From NCBI GenBank assembly GCA_963931525.1, contig OZ007023.1, positions 1,426,001-1,490,000 on the forward strand: DNA of 64,000 bases. Reading direction: 5' to 3'. Origin of the DNA: Fimenecus sp900545625. GTDB taxonomy: Bacteria; Bacillota; Clostridia; Oscillospirales; Acutalibacteraceae. This document shows, piece by piece, positions 1-7,945 of this stretch. The number at the start of each line of letters is the position of its first letter. The stretch's first letter is position 1. The notes below the pieces were generated by a model. The model had not been told where the DNA came from and did no database searches. It saw only the letters and a program-made list of their open reading frames with translations. The position numbers and the translations under genes were made by a program.

Positions 1-55
1 TCGGCAGAGGGTTTGTTCGAATAGCGATCCTGTTGCCGAGAATGCTTATATAAAA

Positions 56-83
56 ATCCGAAGAAGGTTTTCCTTCTTCGGAT
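56..83 (-). terminator. intrinsic terminator of the 54-aa gene
   Basis: A perfect 12-bp stem (56-67 with 72-83) has a TTTT loop. On the minus strand it is followed by a short T-rich run (complement of 51-55). It lies 25 bp beyond the stop codon of the small minus-strand gene. Nothing else is recognisable in bases 1-55. Confidence 0.75.
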
Positions 84-108
84 CTCCGTGAAGCTGCCCG
101 CCTGCCGC

Positions 109-273
109 CTATACGGACGGCGGCGTACTTGATGTGTTCTCCCGGGCGGCGGGCTGTATTTTGGCTGCCTGCTTATGTACTTCGTCTAAGATCCGCCGCT
201 TGTCCGTTTCGGAACAAAGACGGTACTGCGCAAGCATGACCCGTTCTTCCTCAGACAGATTCTGAAGCGTCAT
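109..273 (-). CDS. small hypothetical protein (54 aa)
   Basis: I do not recognise a family. The start is the ATG at 273, chosen because a strong AAGGAGGA site lies just upstream (complement of 277-284); the longer reading frame to 339 has no such site. The N-terminal 35 residues are rich in Glu, Arg, Leu and Lys and look helical (TLQNLSEEERVMLAQYR), and the tail is Ser/Thr/Pro-rich. There is no signal peptide or membrane segment. It has its own extended -10 promoter upstream and an intrinsic terminator downstream, so it is probably a single-gene transcript. It is short enough that a protein-level check is needed before trusting it fully. Confidence 0.6.
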   Translation of the reverse strand: MTLQNLSEEERVMLAQYRLCSETDKRRILDEVHKQAAKIQPAARENTSSTPPSV

Positions 274-329
274 AAATCCTCCTTGTCTTACCTGAAGCTG
301 CAATGCATTGTATATATTTCTATAGTGAT

Positions 330-338
330 AGTATAACA
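330..338 (-). promoter_or_regulatory. extended -10 promoter for the 54-aa gene
   Basis: The minus strand reads TGTTATACT, an extended -10 element, about 57 bp upstream of the start codon. No good -35 box lies at the right distance; a TTGACA occurs too close upstream to serve. Confidence 0.4.
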
Positions 339-399
339 CAAAGTGTCAAACAATCACGACAAATGACGGAATCAACCAAAAAAATGAACAAAATAACGA

Positions 400-435
400 A
401 AAAGCCGAAGCTCTCACGTAAGAGCTTCGGCTTTT
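400..435 (-). terminator. intrinsic terminator of the LTA-synthase-like gene
   Basis: A perfect 15-bp stem (400-414 with 421-435) has a 6-nt loop and A/T-rich flanks on both sides. It sits 15 bp past the stop codon of the minus-strand sulfatase gene and could work in both directions. Confidence 0.85.
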
Positions 436-449
436 CATTTGCCTATTGT

Positions 450-2276
450 CTACCCAAGCAGGATATTGTTATTATAAAAATTGCTGCGCTGTCTGAGGAT
501 CTCATTGACTTCGGCCGTGCCGTCTTCTTCAAAGCGCGTCGGGGTACCGGAAAACAGGTCTGTGCCAAGCCCAAGCCGATCTCCCTCGATCTCCACGCCG
601 ATGGAAGAAAGCAGTGTCGGGAACATGTCAAAATTCGCCCATTGCCGGTTGTGAAGCCGATCTTCAGGAATATCGCGTACATTTGGGGCGGGATTCAAAA
701 TCAAATTGAAGGTCGTTCGCCGATAATTCGGATCTAAATCCTTAAAAAAGTTTTGGTCCATACTTAAATGGTCGCCGATCAGTACGATCGTTGTATTCTC
801 ATAAAACGGCTGTTGCTGGATCCAGCGGACAAATTGTTCGGTTTGATAGGAGCTGTAAGCGATCACGTTAGCATATTGGCTTTCATACGGGGTGGGTGCG
901 TCGGGCTCTAAATAGCCATCCGGGAAATGTGTATTTGCCGTTTCCATGACAAAGTGGAACGGTTTGCCCGTCTCGGACAGTTTAGTTAACTCCTCCTTGG
1001 CAAATTCAAACAGCTTGGAGTCTTCATATCCCCACCAGACATAGTAGTCCTCAGGGATCTTGCCGAGCTCTTTCATTTTGTTATAATCCAGAATTTCAAA
1101 ATTGCCGTGCGAAGCGAAATAATAACTCAGACCGCCGAAGTTTGCATCAGCGCCAAACATGACCGCTTGTTCATAGCCCTGTTCCTGTAAAATATCTCCG
1201 ATGGCGACCGCGCCCGGCAGGAAGTTGTTCGGCGAGCCGTAGGAGTTGCCGTCTACAGGGACTTTCATCGGTAGCCCTGTACCCATATTTACCATGGAAG
1301 CGACCGACCAGTGCCCGCCCGTTGTCCACGGCGGGCCTCCGAAGCCTTCGGAACGGTTGGAAAAGCTATACCCTTCTTTTGCCAACTCCGCCAGCTCCGG
1401 CATCAGATTTTCTTCCATCAGGCCGCCGAGCTCTTTGGAAAAATATGTGTTTTCTACGGATTCAAGATAAATATGGATCAGATTCCGCTTTTGTGCCGGG
1501 AAGGTCATCTGCACTTCGCGCGGATCGGCAAAATGTTCTTCGATATAGGGGGAGTCGTCCATATACGCCGTGTACAGATCTCCCAGCTGCAATTCCCGAA
1601 CGCCGAACGCAATGCCGCCGCAGAGGACAGACAGCGCGAGCACCAGGCTTACGATTTTGCGCGCGAGCGCGGGGAACAGCACCGTGGTTTTGCTTTCCGT
1701 TCTGTGGTAGAGCAAAACGCGGTCGGAAAAGGCAAATAAACAAAACACCGTTGTTAAGAAGACCGTCTGGAAAACCGGCCCAAAGAATAGGGTGTTCATC
1801 ACGTCCGAGGCGGTTCCCTCTACGGGGGAAATCAAGTTGATAAGCATTTGGTCCGGGGTCAATTCACCGAATGTGTTTTGGCTCCAGATCGTCCCTGTGA
1901 ACGCTGCCGTGCCGAGGGCAAACAGCAGTACGCATACGATGCGCAGCACCCAAGTGCGCGCACGGCGTTTTGGCACGGTGCTTTCATAGCTGAGCACATT
2001 ATCTGCAACGCCCTTGCAAAACAGCAGGACAATACCTGTGCCGAGCGAGAGCAAAAAGTATTTCAACGGATACCACGGGCCGTGCAGATCCGGTACAAAG
2101 ACGTTTTCAATACGCAAAACGAATTGCGCGAGAAACAGTGCCGTGAGATTGGAAACGATCACGTCGCGAAACAGCGCGTGTATCACCGAGCCGGGCGTTC
2201 TCTTTTTCAGCAGCAGCCCCACATCGGCAGCAAAAACCAATAGCCCGGCGGCAGTCGCTGCAAGCAGCATCCACAT
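450..2276 (-). CDS. LTA synthase family membrane sulfatase / phosphoglycerol transferase
   Basis: A 608-aa protein with about five hydrophobic helices in the first 230 residues and an extracellular alkaline-phosphatase-superfamily domain after that. This is the LtaS/MdoB layout, in which phosphoglycerol is moved from phosphatidylglycerol to a surface polymer. Visible motifs are IYLESVENTYF (metal-binding Glu), GGPPWTTGGHW (region of the catalytic Thr) and IGDHLSMDQ (metal-binding Asp and His). Length and architecture fit the family. Whether it makes lipoteichoic acid or decorates another glycan cannot be read from sequence, so I give no symbol. Start at 2276 has GAGGG close upstream. It is transcribed alone, divergently from the arabinofuranosidase. 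Confidence 0.88.
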   Translation of the reverse strand: MWMLLAATAAGLLVFAADVGLLLKKRTPGSVIHALFRDVIVSNLTALFLAQFVLRIENVFVPDLHGPWYPLKYFLLSLGTGIVLLFCKGVADNVLSYESTVPKRRARTWVLRIVCVLLFALGTAAFTGTIWSQNTFGELTPDQMLINLISPVEGTASDVMNTLFFGPVFQTVFLTTVFCLFAFSDRVLLYHRTESKTTVLFPALARKIVSLVLALSVLCGGIAFGVRELQLGDLYTAYMDDSPYIEEHFADPREVQMTFPAQKRNLIHIYLESVENTYFSKELGGLMEENLMPELAELAKEGYSFSNRSEGFGGPPWTTGGHWSVASMVNMGTGLPMKVPVDGNSYGSPNNFLPGAVAIGDILQEQGYEQAVMFGADANFGGLSYYFASHGNFEILDYNKMKELGKIPEDYYVWWGYEDSKLFEFAKEELTKLSETGKPFHFVMETANTHFPDGYLEPDAPTPYESQYANVIAYSSYQTEQFVRWIQQQPFYENTTIVLIGDHLSMDQNFFKDLDPNYRRTTFNLILNPAPNVRDIPEDRLHNRQWANFDMFPTLLSSIGVEIEGDRLGLGTDLFSGTPTRFEEDGTAEVNEILRQRSNFYNNNILLG

Positions 2277-2400
2277 ATAAAACCCTCATTTCTCCTAAAG
2301 TGTCCGATAACCGTTGGCAAACAGGGCAGCATATCTCCAAAGACCTGCTTTCCGATGATAGGCGGTATACCTCCCGCTTGTGCAGCGGTTATACACATCT

Positions 2401-2429
2401 AATGTATCACATTTTTCCGGATTTGACAA
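2401..2429 (-). promoter_or_regulatory. promoter for the LTA-synthase-like gene
   Basis: On the minus strand TTGTCA (2424-2429) and TACATT (2401-2406) are separated by exactly 17 bp. The predicted leader is about 118 nt. The rest of the 2277-2598 spacer holds the divergent promoter of the arabinofuranosidase and no gene. Confidence 0.55.
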
Positions 2430-2519
2430 TATCTGCCTGCAAGGATTGCCACCTGCAAATTCAAAACTTAGAACCCATAGATTTTCCGGAATTTAATTCT
2501 AAAAAAGCCGCCAAAACCC

Positions 2520-2548
2520 TTGCGACGCCGTTAAAAAAATGGTAAACT
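2520..2548 (+). promoter_or_regulatory. promoter for the GH51 gene
   Basis: TTGCGA (2520-2525) and TAAACT (2543-2548) with a 17-bp spacer, about 50 bp upstream of the ATG at 2599. Confidence 0.5.
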
Positions 2549-2598
2549 AAAACATACGGTTTTAATGGTTTCATACATATAGACAGGAGGGATCTCGT

Positions 2599-4956
2599 AT
2601 GTTCAAAAGAATCCTCGCACTGCTGCTTTGCGTGTTGCTTTTGGGGCTCCCCGCGGCGGTGACGGCATCTGCAGAGGGTGCGCCGTTTACGGTGGAGATC
2701 TCTGCGGACGATCTGTCGCACGAAATCAGCGACACAATGTACGGTATTTTTATCGAGGATATCAACAACGGCGTTGAGGGCGGCCTGAACGCCAATTTGG
2801 TGCGCAACAATTCTTTCGAGTATCTGCATAACGGCGAAACGCTTTCCGGCTGGGAATTCGACGGTGAATATACGCGCGCGACTGAGGGCGGCATCCATGA
2901 GAACAATCCGTCTTACATTGTCCTGCCTGCCAACGGCGCGCGTACGGTCAAGAATTACGGCTTCTGCGAATACTACGATTATAAAACTTATGACGTAAAT
3001 GACGAAAGTATTGCGTCCGGCGATATGGGCATTAAGGCGGGGGAGAAGTATGTTTTCTCCGCGTGGTTCAAAAATACGCAGACCACGATGTCTGTATATC
3101 TTGAAAACAAGCACGGTGAAAAGCTGACTGATACACTGAAGATCACGTTGGATGCAGGCGACGCTTGGCAGAAGTTTTCTGTGGATCTTTCTGCGGCAAA
3201 GACCGATGACGGCATTCTCGTCATGGAATTTGAAGAGGGCAGCGCCGTCACACTGGATTTTGTGTGCCTGTATCCTGAAAACAGCCATGGCTACGGCGCC
3301 GATACCTGGAAATACACCTCCCTGCGGCAGGATCTCTATGACGCGCTTGCGAATCTCCACCCGTCATTCGTTCGTTTCCCCGGCGGCTGCGTGGCAGAAG
3401 GGGACAGTCTCGAAAATCTCTTCAATTGGAAAGACACCATCGGCGCACCCGAAACGCGCAAACAGAATTACAACATTTGGCAAAACGATGTGATTGATTA
3501 TAACAACAGCTATATGGTCGGGTACCATGAATATTTCCAGCTTTGCAGTGACCTCGGTGCGGAACCTGTACCGATCCTCAACGTAGGGTTGATCTGCCAG
3601 GCCCGCTGCGGCTACGACGATCATGTGCTGGCTCTTGAGAAAAACGAAATGACTGACGAAGAATGGGAAACGTATCTGACCGAGACGCGTGGGCTTGACC
3701 CTGAAGATACCGAAGCACGCGAGGAATTCACCGCCTATATCGAGGGCCTGGGTATGGACGCCCGCGAGGATTTTGAAGCTTACCTCGATACCATTGCGCT
3801 TCGTCCCGGCACGGCCGAATGGGATGCGTATGTGCAGGATATCCTTGACTTGATCGAATACGCCAACGGCGATACATCCACCGAATGGGGCGCGCTGCGC
3901 GCGGCAAACGGGCATCCCGCTTCGTTTGGTCTCGAATACATCGGGCTTGGGAACGAAAATTGGGGCGAAGTGTATTTCCGCAATTTGGAGGCGCTCAAGG
4001 CCGAGATCAATGCAGTCTACCCGGAAATCACGATCATTTCCTCTTCGGGGCCTGTCAGTTCCGGAGAACAATTTGACGAATCCTGGGCACAGCTGGAGAC
4101 TTCATACAGCGATACGATCGTGGATGAACACTATTATCAGGAAGATAACTGGTATCTCGCCAACACCGAACGCTATGACAGCTATGACCGCGACGGTGCT
4201 AAGGTGTTCCTTGGGGAATATGCGGCGACCTCCAAGGGCGTGGGAACCATTCAAACGAAGTCCAACCTGAAAGCCGCCATGTCTGAGGCCGCCTATATGA
4301 CGGGGCTTGAGCGCAACGGCGACGTAGTGGTCATGGCGTCCTATGCACCGATCTTCGCAAAGATCAACGCGCAGGAATGGACGATCAATATGATTTGGTT
4401 CGATTCGCATGATACGGTGCTCACGCCGAGCTATTACACCCAGATGCTGTTTATGAACAATACGGGCAGCCGCTATGTGGATACTGAGCTTCCAGAGGGG
4501 ACGGACGGCATGTATCAATCGGTCACCGTGGATGAGGAGAACGAGATCCTCTATATCAAGCTGGTCAATACGACCGGCGAATCGCGCGAGGTCACCTATA
4601 ATCCAAAGGGCTTCGGCGTGGTGCGGTATTCCGATATGCTGTCGCTTTCCGACCGCTCGTCTGCGGCGTGCAATGAGGTCGGCAAGACCTGTATTGTTCC
4701 CAGGACGGTGAAAACGACCGGGGACGAAGGTGTTACGGTTAGGGTGGACGGGTATTCGGTCAATGTTATCCGCATCACCTACGGCGAAAACCGTACACAG
4801 AAAGGGCTGTACGATCTGCCGCGTATGCCGGAGACGCGCCGCTTCTATACGGGACTTGAGACCGCTCTGATCTGGGGCGTGCCGACCGTTGCCGTGGTGA
4901 TTACCCTCGGTACGATCGCCGTTGTGCACTTTGTGCGTAAAAAACGAAACAAATAA
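2599..4956 (+). CDS. membrane-anchored alpha-L-arabinofuranosidase (GH51-type)
   Basis: A 785-aa exo-glycosidase expected to release terminal alpha-L-arabinofuranose from plant polysaccharides. It has an N-terminal signal peptide ending near ASAEG, a C-terminal transmembrane helix (about residues 754-779) and a basic tail RKKRNK, so the enzyme should face outward and stay in the membrane. The GH51 core carries the acid/base Glu453 in GNENWG and the nucleophile Glu540 in FLGEYA. A strongly acidic helical segment (about residues 344-421) sits within the catalytic region and looks like an insertion. The start has AGGAGGG just upstream. Transcribed alone from its own promoter; a weak hairpin without T-run follows (4958-4988). 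Confidence 0.9.
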   Translation: MFKRILALLLCVLLLGLPAAVTASAEGAPFTVEISADDLSHEISDTMYGIFIEDINNGVEGGLNANLVRNNSFEYLHNGETLSGWEFDGEYTRATEGGIHENNPSYIVLPANGARTVKNYGFCEYYDYKTYDVNDESIASGDMGIKAGEKYVFSAWFKNTQTTMSVYLENKHGEKLTDTLKITLDAGDAWQKFSVDLSAAKTDDGILVMEFEEGSAVTLDFVCLYPENSHGYGADTWKYTSLRQDLYDALANLHPSFVRFPGGCVAEGDSLENLFNWKDTIGAPETRKQNYNIWQNDVIDYNNSYMVGYHEYFQLCSDLGAEPVPILNVGLICQARCGYDDHVLALEKNEMTDEEWETYLTETRGLDPEDTEAREEFTAYIEGLGMDAREDFEAYLDTIALRPGTAEWDAYVQDILDLIEYANGDTSTEWGALRAANGHPASFGLEYIGLGNENWGEVYFRNLEALKAEINAVYPEITIISSSGPVSSGEQFDESWAQLETSYSDTIVDEHYYQEDNWYLANTERYDSYDRDGAKVFLGEYAATSKGVGTIQTKSNLKAAMSEAAYMTGLERNGDVVVMASYAPIFAKINAQEWTINMIWFDSHDTVLTPSYYTQMLFMNNTGSRYVDTELPEGTDGMYQSVTVDEENEILYIKLVNTTGESREVTYNPKGFGVVRYSDMLSLSDRSSAACNEVGKTCIVPRTVKTTGDEGVTVRVDGYSVNVIRITYGENRTQKGLYDLPRMPETRRFYTGLETALIWGVPTVAVVITLGTIAVVHFVRKKRNK

Positions 4957-5004
4957 ACGGCAGCGCCAAACCGAACGGTAAGCTGCCGGGAATCGAACAC
5001 AATA

Positions 5005-5114
5005 TGGTTTTCAGCGGATGTTTCCCGCGCGGAAAGCGTTAAAAAGCTTGAAATACGTCAAGATCCTTACGCTTTTGTGCCTTGCCCGCGCAAAAATCCT
5101 CACGCTGAAAACTG
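5005..5114 (+). promoter_or_regulatory. candidate structured leader RNA upstream of the AGCS symporter
   Basis: A gene-free stretch (4957-5328) folds by eye into a long articulated hairpin. P1 pairs 5005-5016 with 5103-5114 (10 Watson-Crick plus 2 wobble pairs). P2 pairs 5027-5032 with 5086-5091, P3 pairs 5033-5039 with 5069-5075, and P4 pairs 5047-5051 with 5058-5062. P1 and P2 are separated by a two-sided internal loop, and a 10-nt bulge lies 3' of P3. Downstream are a compact hairpin (5168-5174 with 5179-5185) and an attenuator-like stem at 5258-5292. No known riboswitch class is recognised. Confidence 0.4.
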
Positions 5115-5257
5115 CTGCGCACCGAAAAAGATGTCGGCAGGGATGGGATTTTCGTTTTGAGCACGCAGGCAGGCTGACGCCTGCCAAGGGTGAAAAAAGG
5201 AAAGACCGCCATGCCGGCGCGTTTTCGGCATATCGGGTTCGACGCTCGGCAGCTTAG

Positions 5258-5292
5258 ACGGCACAGCCTGACAGCGCGTTAGGCTGTGCCGT
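5258..5292 (+). terminator. attenuator-like hairpin before the AGCS gene
   Basis: A nearly perfect 15-bp stem (5258-5272 with 5278-5292) with a 5-nt loop is followed by a T-containing stretch but no clean T-run. It ends 26 bp before the GGAGGA site of the symporter gene, where a terminator would control read-through. Confidence 0.45.
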
Positions 5293-5328
5293 TCTTGTGT
5301 ACGGTTGCGGCAGCCACCGGAGGAAAAT

Positions 5329-6777
5329 ATGGAAAATCTGATCCAACTCATTGAACGCGCCAATGCGGCGGTCAACAATGTGGTGTGGGGTATCCCGATG
5401 CTGGTGCTTTTGCTCGCGACGGGGGTGTATTTGACCGTCGGTACGCGCTTTTTTCAGGTGCGTCGGTTTGGCTACGTCATAAAAAACACCCTTGGCTCGC
5501 TGTTCCGCAACAAAAGCACACGCAAATCCGACGAACATGGCGCGATCTCGCAGTTCCAGGCGCTGGCTACCGCGCTTGCGGCTACCGTCGGTACGGGCAA
5601 TATCGTCGGTGTCGTGACCGCCATTGCGGCGGGCGGGCCGGGCGCGGTATTCTGGATGTGGGTATCCGCCTTTTTCGGGATGATGACCAAATACGCCGAG
5701 ATCGTTTTGGGCATGTACTTCCGCCATAAAGATGAAAAAGGCGAGTGGGTCGGCGGCCCGATGTATTATATTGAAAAAGGACTCCACCAAAAATGGCTGG
5801 CGGTGGCGTTTGCGATCTTCTGCCTGTTCGCCTCGTTCGGCATCGGCTCCATCGCACAGGTCAACGGTATCGCGGGTGCCATGACCAATTCTTTCCACAT
5901 TCCGAATTACATAACCGGCATCGTCGTCTGCGTCCTGACTGCCGTCATCGTATTCGGCGGCATGAAACGCATGGTCGCCGTGACCGAGAAATTCGTGCCG
6001 TTTATGGCGATCCTCTATATCGGCGGGGCGCTGATCGTCATCCTTGCAAACGCCGATAATCTCGGTCCTGCATTTCGCTCCATTTTTGAGGGCGCGTTCC
6101 AGCTGCGCGCCGTCGGCGGCGGCGCTGCGGGCTATGTGATCGCCCGCGCCATGCGTTATGGCTTCGCGCGCGGCGTGTTCTCTAATGAAGCCGGTCTTGG
6201 TTCTTCCGTCATGGTGCATAGCTGCTCAGACGCCAAAGAGCCTGTGCAGCAGGCACTTTGGGGCATATTCGAGGTATTTTTTGACACGATCGTCGTCTGC
6301 TCGCTGACCGCGCTGACAGTGCTTTGCACGGGCGCATATGCCGTTGAGGGGCTGGAGGGTATAGATGTTACGATCTATGCCTTTGAAAGCGTGCTGGGAC
6401 GCTTTGGCGGCTATCTTGTATCCGTTGGGCTTGTGCTGTTCGCGTTTTCCACGCTGCTGGGCTGGACGGTTTACGGCGGGCGTGCCGCCGGGTATCTTGG
6501 CGGCAGACGCTTTGTGCGCGTGTACCGGATCATATTCCTTGGGACAGTATTTCTCGGATCGGTCTCGTCCGTACAGCTTGTTTGGGATCTGTCAGACACC
6601 TTTAATGGGCTTATGGCGCTGCCGAACCTTGTCGGCGTGCTGCTGCTTTCACCGCTGGTGTTTCGCATCACTAAAAATTATGTGCGCCGCGTATTCAAAG
6701 GCGAGCAGATCTCTCCATTACTTTCCTACACGCAAATGCCCGAACCCGCCGTGCGAAAAAGCAAAACAAAAAAATAA
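5329..6777 (+). CDS. AGCS family amino-acid:cation (alanine/glycine) symporter
   Basis: A 482-aa integral membrane protein of the alanine or glycine:cation symporter family, importing small neutral amino acids with Na+ or H+. The family signatures GTGNIVGVVTAIAAGGPGA and GGPMYYIEKGL are present, with roughly ten hydrophobic segments. The start is the ATG at 5329, directly behind CGGAGGA; an upstream in-frame TTG at 5305 has no such site. The gene stands alone between a structured leader and an intrinsic terminator, suggesting control at the RNA level. Sodium coupling would fit the Na+-pumping decarboxylase at 52-56 kb. The exact substrate is not readable from sequence. Confidence 0.92.
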   Translation: MENLIQLIERANAAVNNVVWGIPMLVLLLATGVYLTVGTRFFQVRRFGYVIKNTLGSLFRNKSTRKSDEHGAISQFQALATALAATVGTGNIVGVVTAIAAGGPGAVFWMWVSAFFGMMTKYAEIVLGMYFRHKDEKGEWVGGPMYYIEKGLHQKWLAVAFAIFCLFASFGIGSIAQVNGIAGAMTNSFHIPNYITGIVVCVLTAVIVFGGMKRMVAVTEKFVPFMAILYIGGALIVILANADNLGPAFRSIFEGAFQLRAVGGGAAGYVIARAMRYGFARGVFSNEAGLGSSVMVHSCSDAKEPVQQALWGIFEVFFDTIVVCSLTALTVLCTGAYAVEGLEGIDVTIYAFESVLGRFGGYLVSVGLVLFAFSTLLGWTVYGGRAAGYLGGRRFVRVYRIIFLGTVFLGSVSSVQLVWDLSDTFNGLMALPNLVGVLLLSPLVFRITKNYVRRVFKGEQISPLLSYTQMPEPAVRKSKTKK

Positions 6778-6786
6778 GGATTTCCC

Positions 6787-6814
6787 GCCCGCCGCACGAA
6801 CGGCGGGCATTTTT
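6787..6814 (+). terminator. intrinsic terminator of the AGCS gene
   Basis: A perfect 8-bp GC stem (6787-6794 with 6801-6808) has a CACGAA loop and ATTTTT after it, 10 bp beyond the symporter stop codon. Confidence 0.85.
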
Positions 6815-6857
6815 GCGCCTGTTTTTTAATAGTATGAAAACAGAAGGGGGCGGCAAG

Positions 6858-6980
6858 ATGGTGATTCGGTTAAAAAAACTGCTTTGTATCGTACTCGGTA
6901 TCGCTTTGGTGATTTTGGGGCTGTTGTTTTTGTTGTATGCATTCACAAACCCACACGCCGCTTCAATGGGGATGCTTTAG
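6858..6980 (+). CDS. putative 40-aa single-pass membrane protein
   Basis: Too short for routine gene callers. The ATG at 6858 follows AGAAGGGGG with 7-nt spacing, which decides it over an in-frame ATG at 6834. The product has a basic start (VIRLKK), one hydrophobic helix of about 20 residues (roughly residues 8-29) and a short polar tail ending NPHAASMGML. This is the layout of a small inner-membrane peptide. It lies between the AGCS terminator and the promoter of the ABC transporter operon. I recognise no family. It could be a chance frame; the strong ribosome site is the main support. Confidence 0.45.
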   Translation: MVIRLKKLLCIVLGIALVILGLLFLLYAFTNPHAASMGML

Positions 6981-7008
6981 TCGAATTTAAAGGATTTCGG
7001 CAGAAAAG

Positions 7009-7037
7009 TTGACAAATCCGATTTTGTGCGGTATTAT
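7009..7037 (+). promoter_or_regulatory. promoter of the amino-acid ABC transporter operon
   Basis: Consensus TTGACA (7009-7014) and TATTAT (7032-7037) with a 17-bp spacer. The predicted start is near 7044, about 38 nt before the substrate-binding protein gene. Confidence 0.8.
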
Positions 7038-7081
7038 AGTACCGCGTTATCGCTTTACTAAGCTAAATCGGAGGAAGAAGT

Positions 7082-7870
7082 ATGAAAAAAGTTTTATGCC
7101 TGCTAATGGCAGTCATCCTGATGGTCTGCGGTCTTGCCGCGTGCGGCTCAGGGGGGGATGCAGACAACACGTCTGACCTTGCTTACATACAGAACAAGGG
7201 TACGCTGATTGTCGGCGTTACCGTGTATGAGCCAATGAACTATCAGACTGCGGACGGGAAGTGGACAGGCTTTGATACCGAATACGCTGAAGCCGTCGCT
7301 GAAAAGCTGGGCGTGGAAGCGCAGTTTGTCATCATTGATTGGGACAATAAGTATACAGAGCTTGATGCAAGATCGATTGACTGTATCTGGAACGGTATGA
7401 CCATCACGGAAGAGGGCAGGCTGAACGCCTCCATTACCGATCCTTATGTGGAAAATGCGCAGGTCGTCGTCATGGCGAATGACCGGCTTGCCGATTACCC
7501 GGATGCTGCGAGCATGCAGGATCTGACCTTCGCCGTTGAAACAGGTTCGGCAGGGGAAAAGGAAGCAGCAAACGCCGGCTTCAAAAACGTTACGGTCGTT
7601 GCCGACCAGTCCAGTGCCTTGCTGGAAGTCGCCAGCGGTTCTGCGGATGCATGCATCATCGATATCACAATGGCGAATTCCATGACGGGTGAGGGCACGA
7701 GCTACGCGAACTACGGATATTCCGTAAAGCTGTCCACCGAGGAATACGGCATCGCGTTCCGTCAGGGTTCCGATATGGTTGCAAAAGTCAACGAGATCAC
7801 GGATGAGCTTCTCGCCGACGGTACGCTTGATGCGCTTGCCGAAGAATACGGCTTGACGCTGATCAAATAA
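7082..7870 (+). CDS. amino-acid ABC transporter substrate-binding lipoprotein
   Basis: A 262-aa type 2 periplasmic-binding-fold protein that captures a polar amino acid outside the cell and hands it to the permease encoded next. The N-terminus is a lipoprotein signal with lipobox LAAC, so the mature protein should be anchored through Cys21. The family features GTLIVGVTVYEPMNY and GFDTEYAEAVAEKLG (domain 1 opening) and a later GIAFRQGSD segment are typical of glutamine/cystine-type receptors. It is the first gene of a three-gene transporter operon behind a strong promoter. A 10-bp hairpin after its stop codon probably raises its level relative to the permease, as is usual for such receptors. 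The ligand cannot be named. Confidence 0.9.
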   Translation: MKKVLCLLMAVILMVCGLAACGSGGDADNTSDLAYIQNKGTLIVGVTVYEPMNYQTADGKWTGFDTEYAEAVAEKLGVEAQFVIIDWDNKYTELDARSIDCIWNGMTITEEGRLNASITDPYVENAQVVVMANDRLADYPDAASMQDLTFAVETGSAGEKEAANAGFKNVTVVADQSSALLEVASGSADACIIDITMANSMTGEGTSYANYGYSVKLSTEEYGIAFRQGSDMVAKVNEITDELLADGTLDALAEEYGLTLIK

Positions 7871-7889
7871 GTTTACAAAATTAAATTGC

Positions 7890-7919
7890 AGTCGGCAGAG
7901 GGTCCGCTTTCTGCCGACT
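7890..7919 (+). terminator. intercistronic hairpin after the receptor gene
   Basis: A perfect 10-bp stem (7890-7899 with 7910-7919) with a 10-nt loop lies between receptor and permease genes. No T-run follows, so it more likely stabilises the upstream message or terminates partially than ends the operon. Confidence 0.55.
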
Positions 7920-7945
7920 TGCGCTGTCTGTAAGGATTGCTGTTT

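Noticed and set aside
1..40. tRNA-like 3' end containing GTTCGAAT at the window edge
   Set aside because: The bases flanking the TTCGAAT heptamer do not pair as a T stem and no CCA or acceptor match is present.
5005..5114. 6S RNA
   Set aside because: The central bubble and overall length (about 110 nt) do not fit 6S RNA, although GATGTTTCCCGCG looks faintly similar.
5018..5257. 79-codon open frame on the plus strand upstream of the AGCS gene
   Set aside because: No ribosome site, very basic composition, no family resemblance; it lies over the structured leader.
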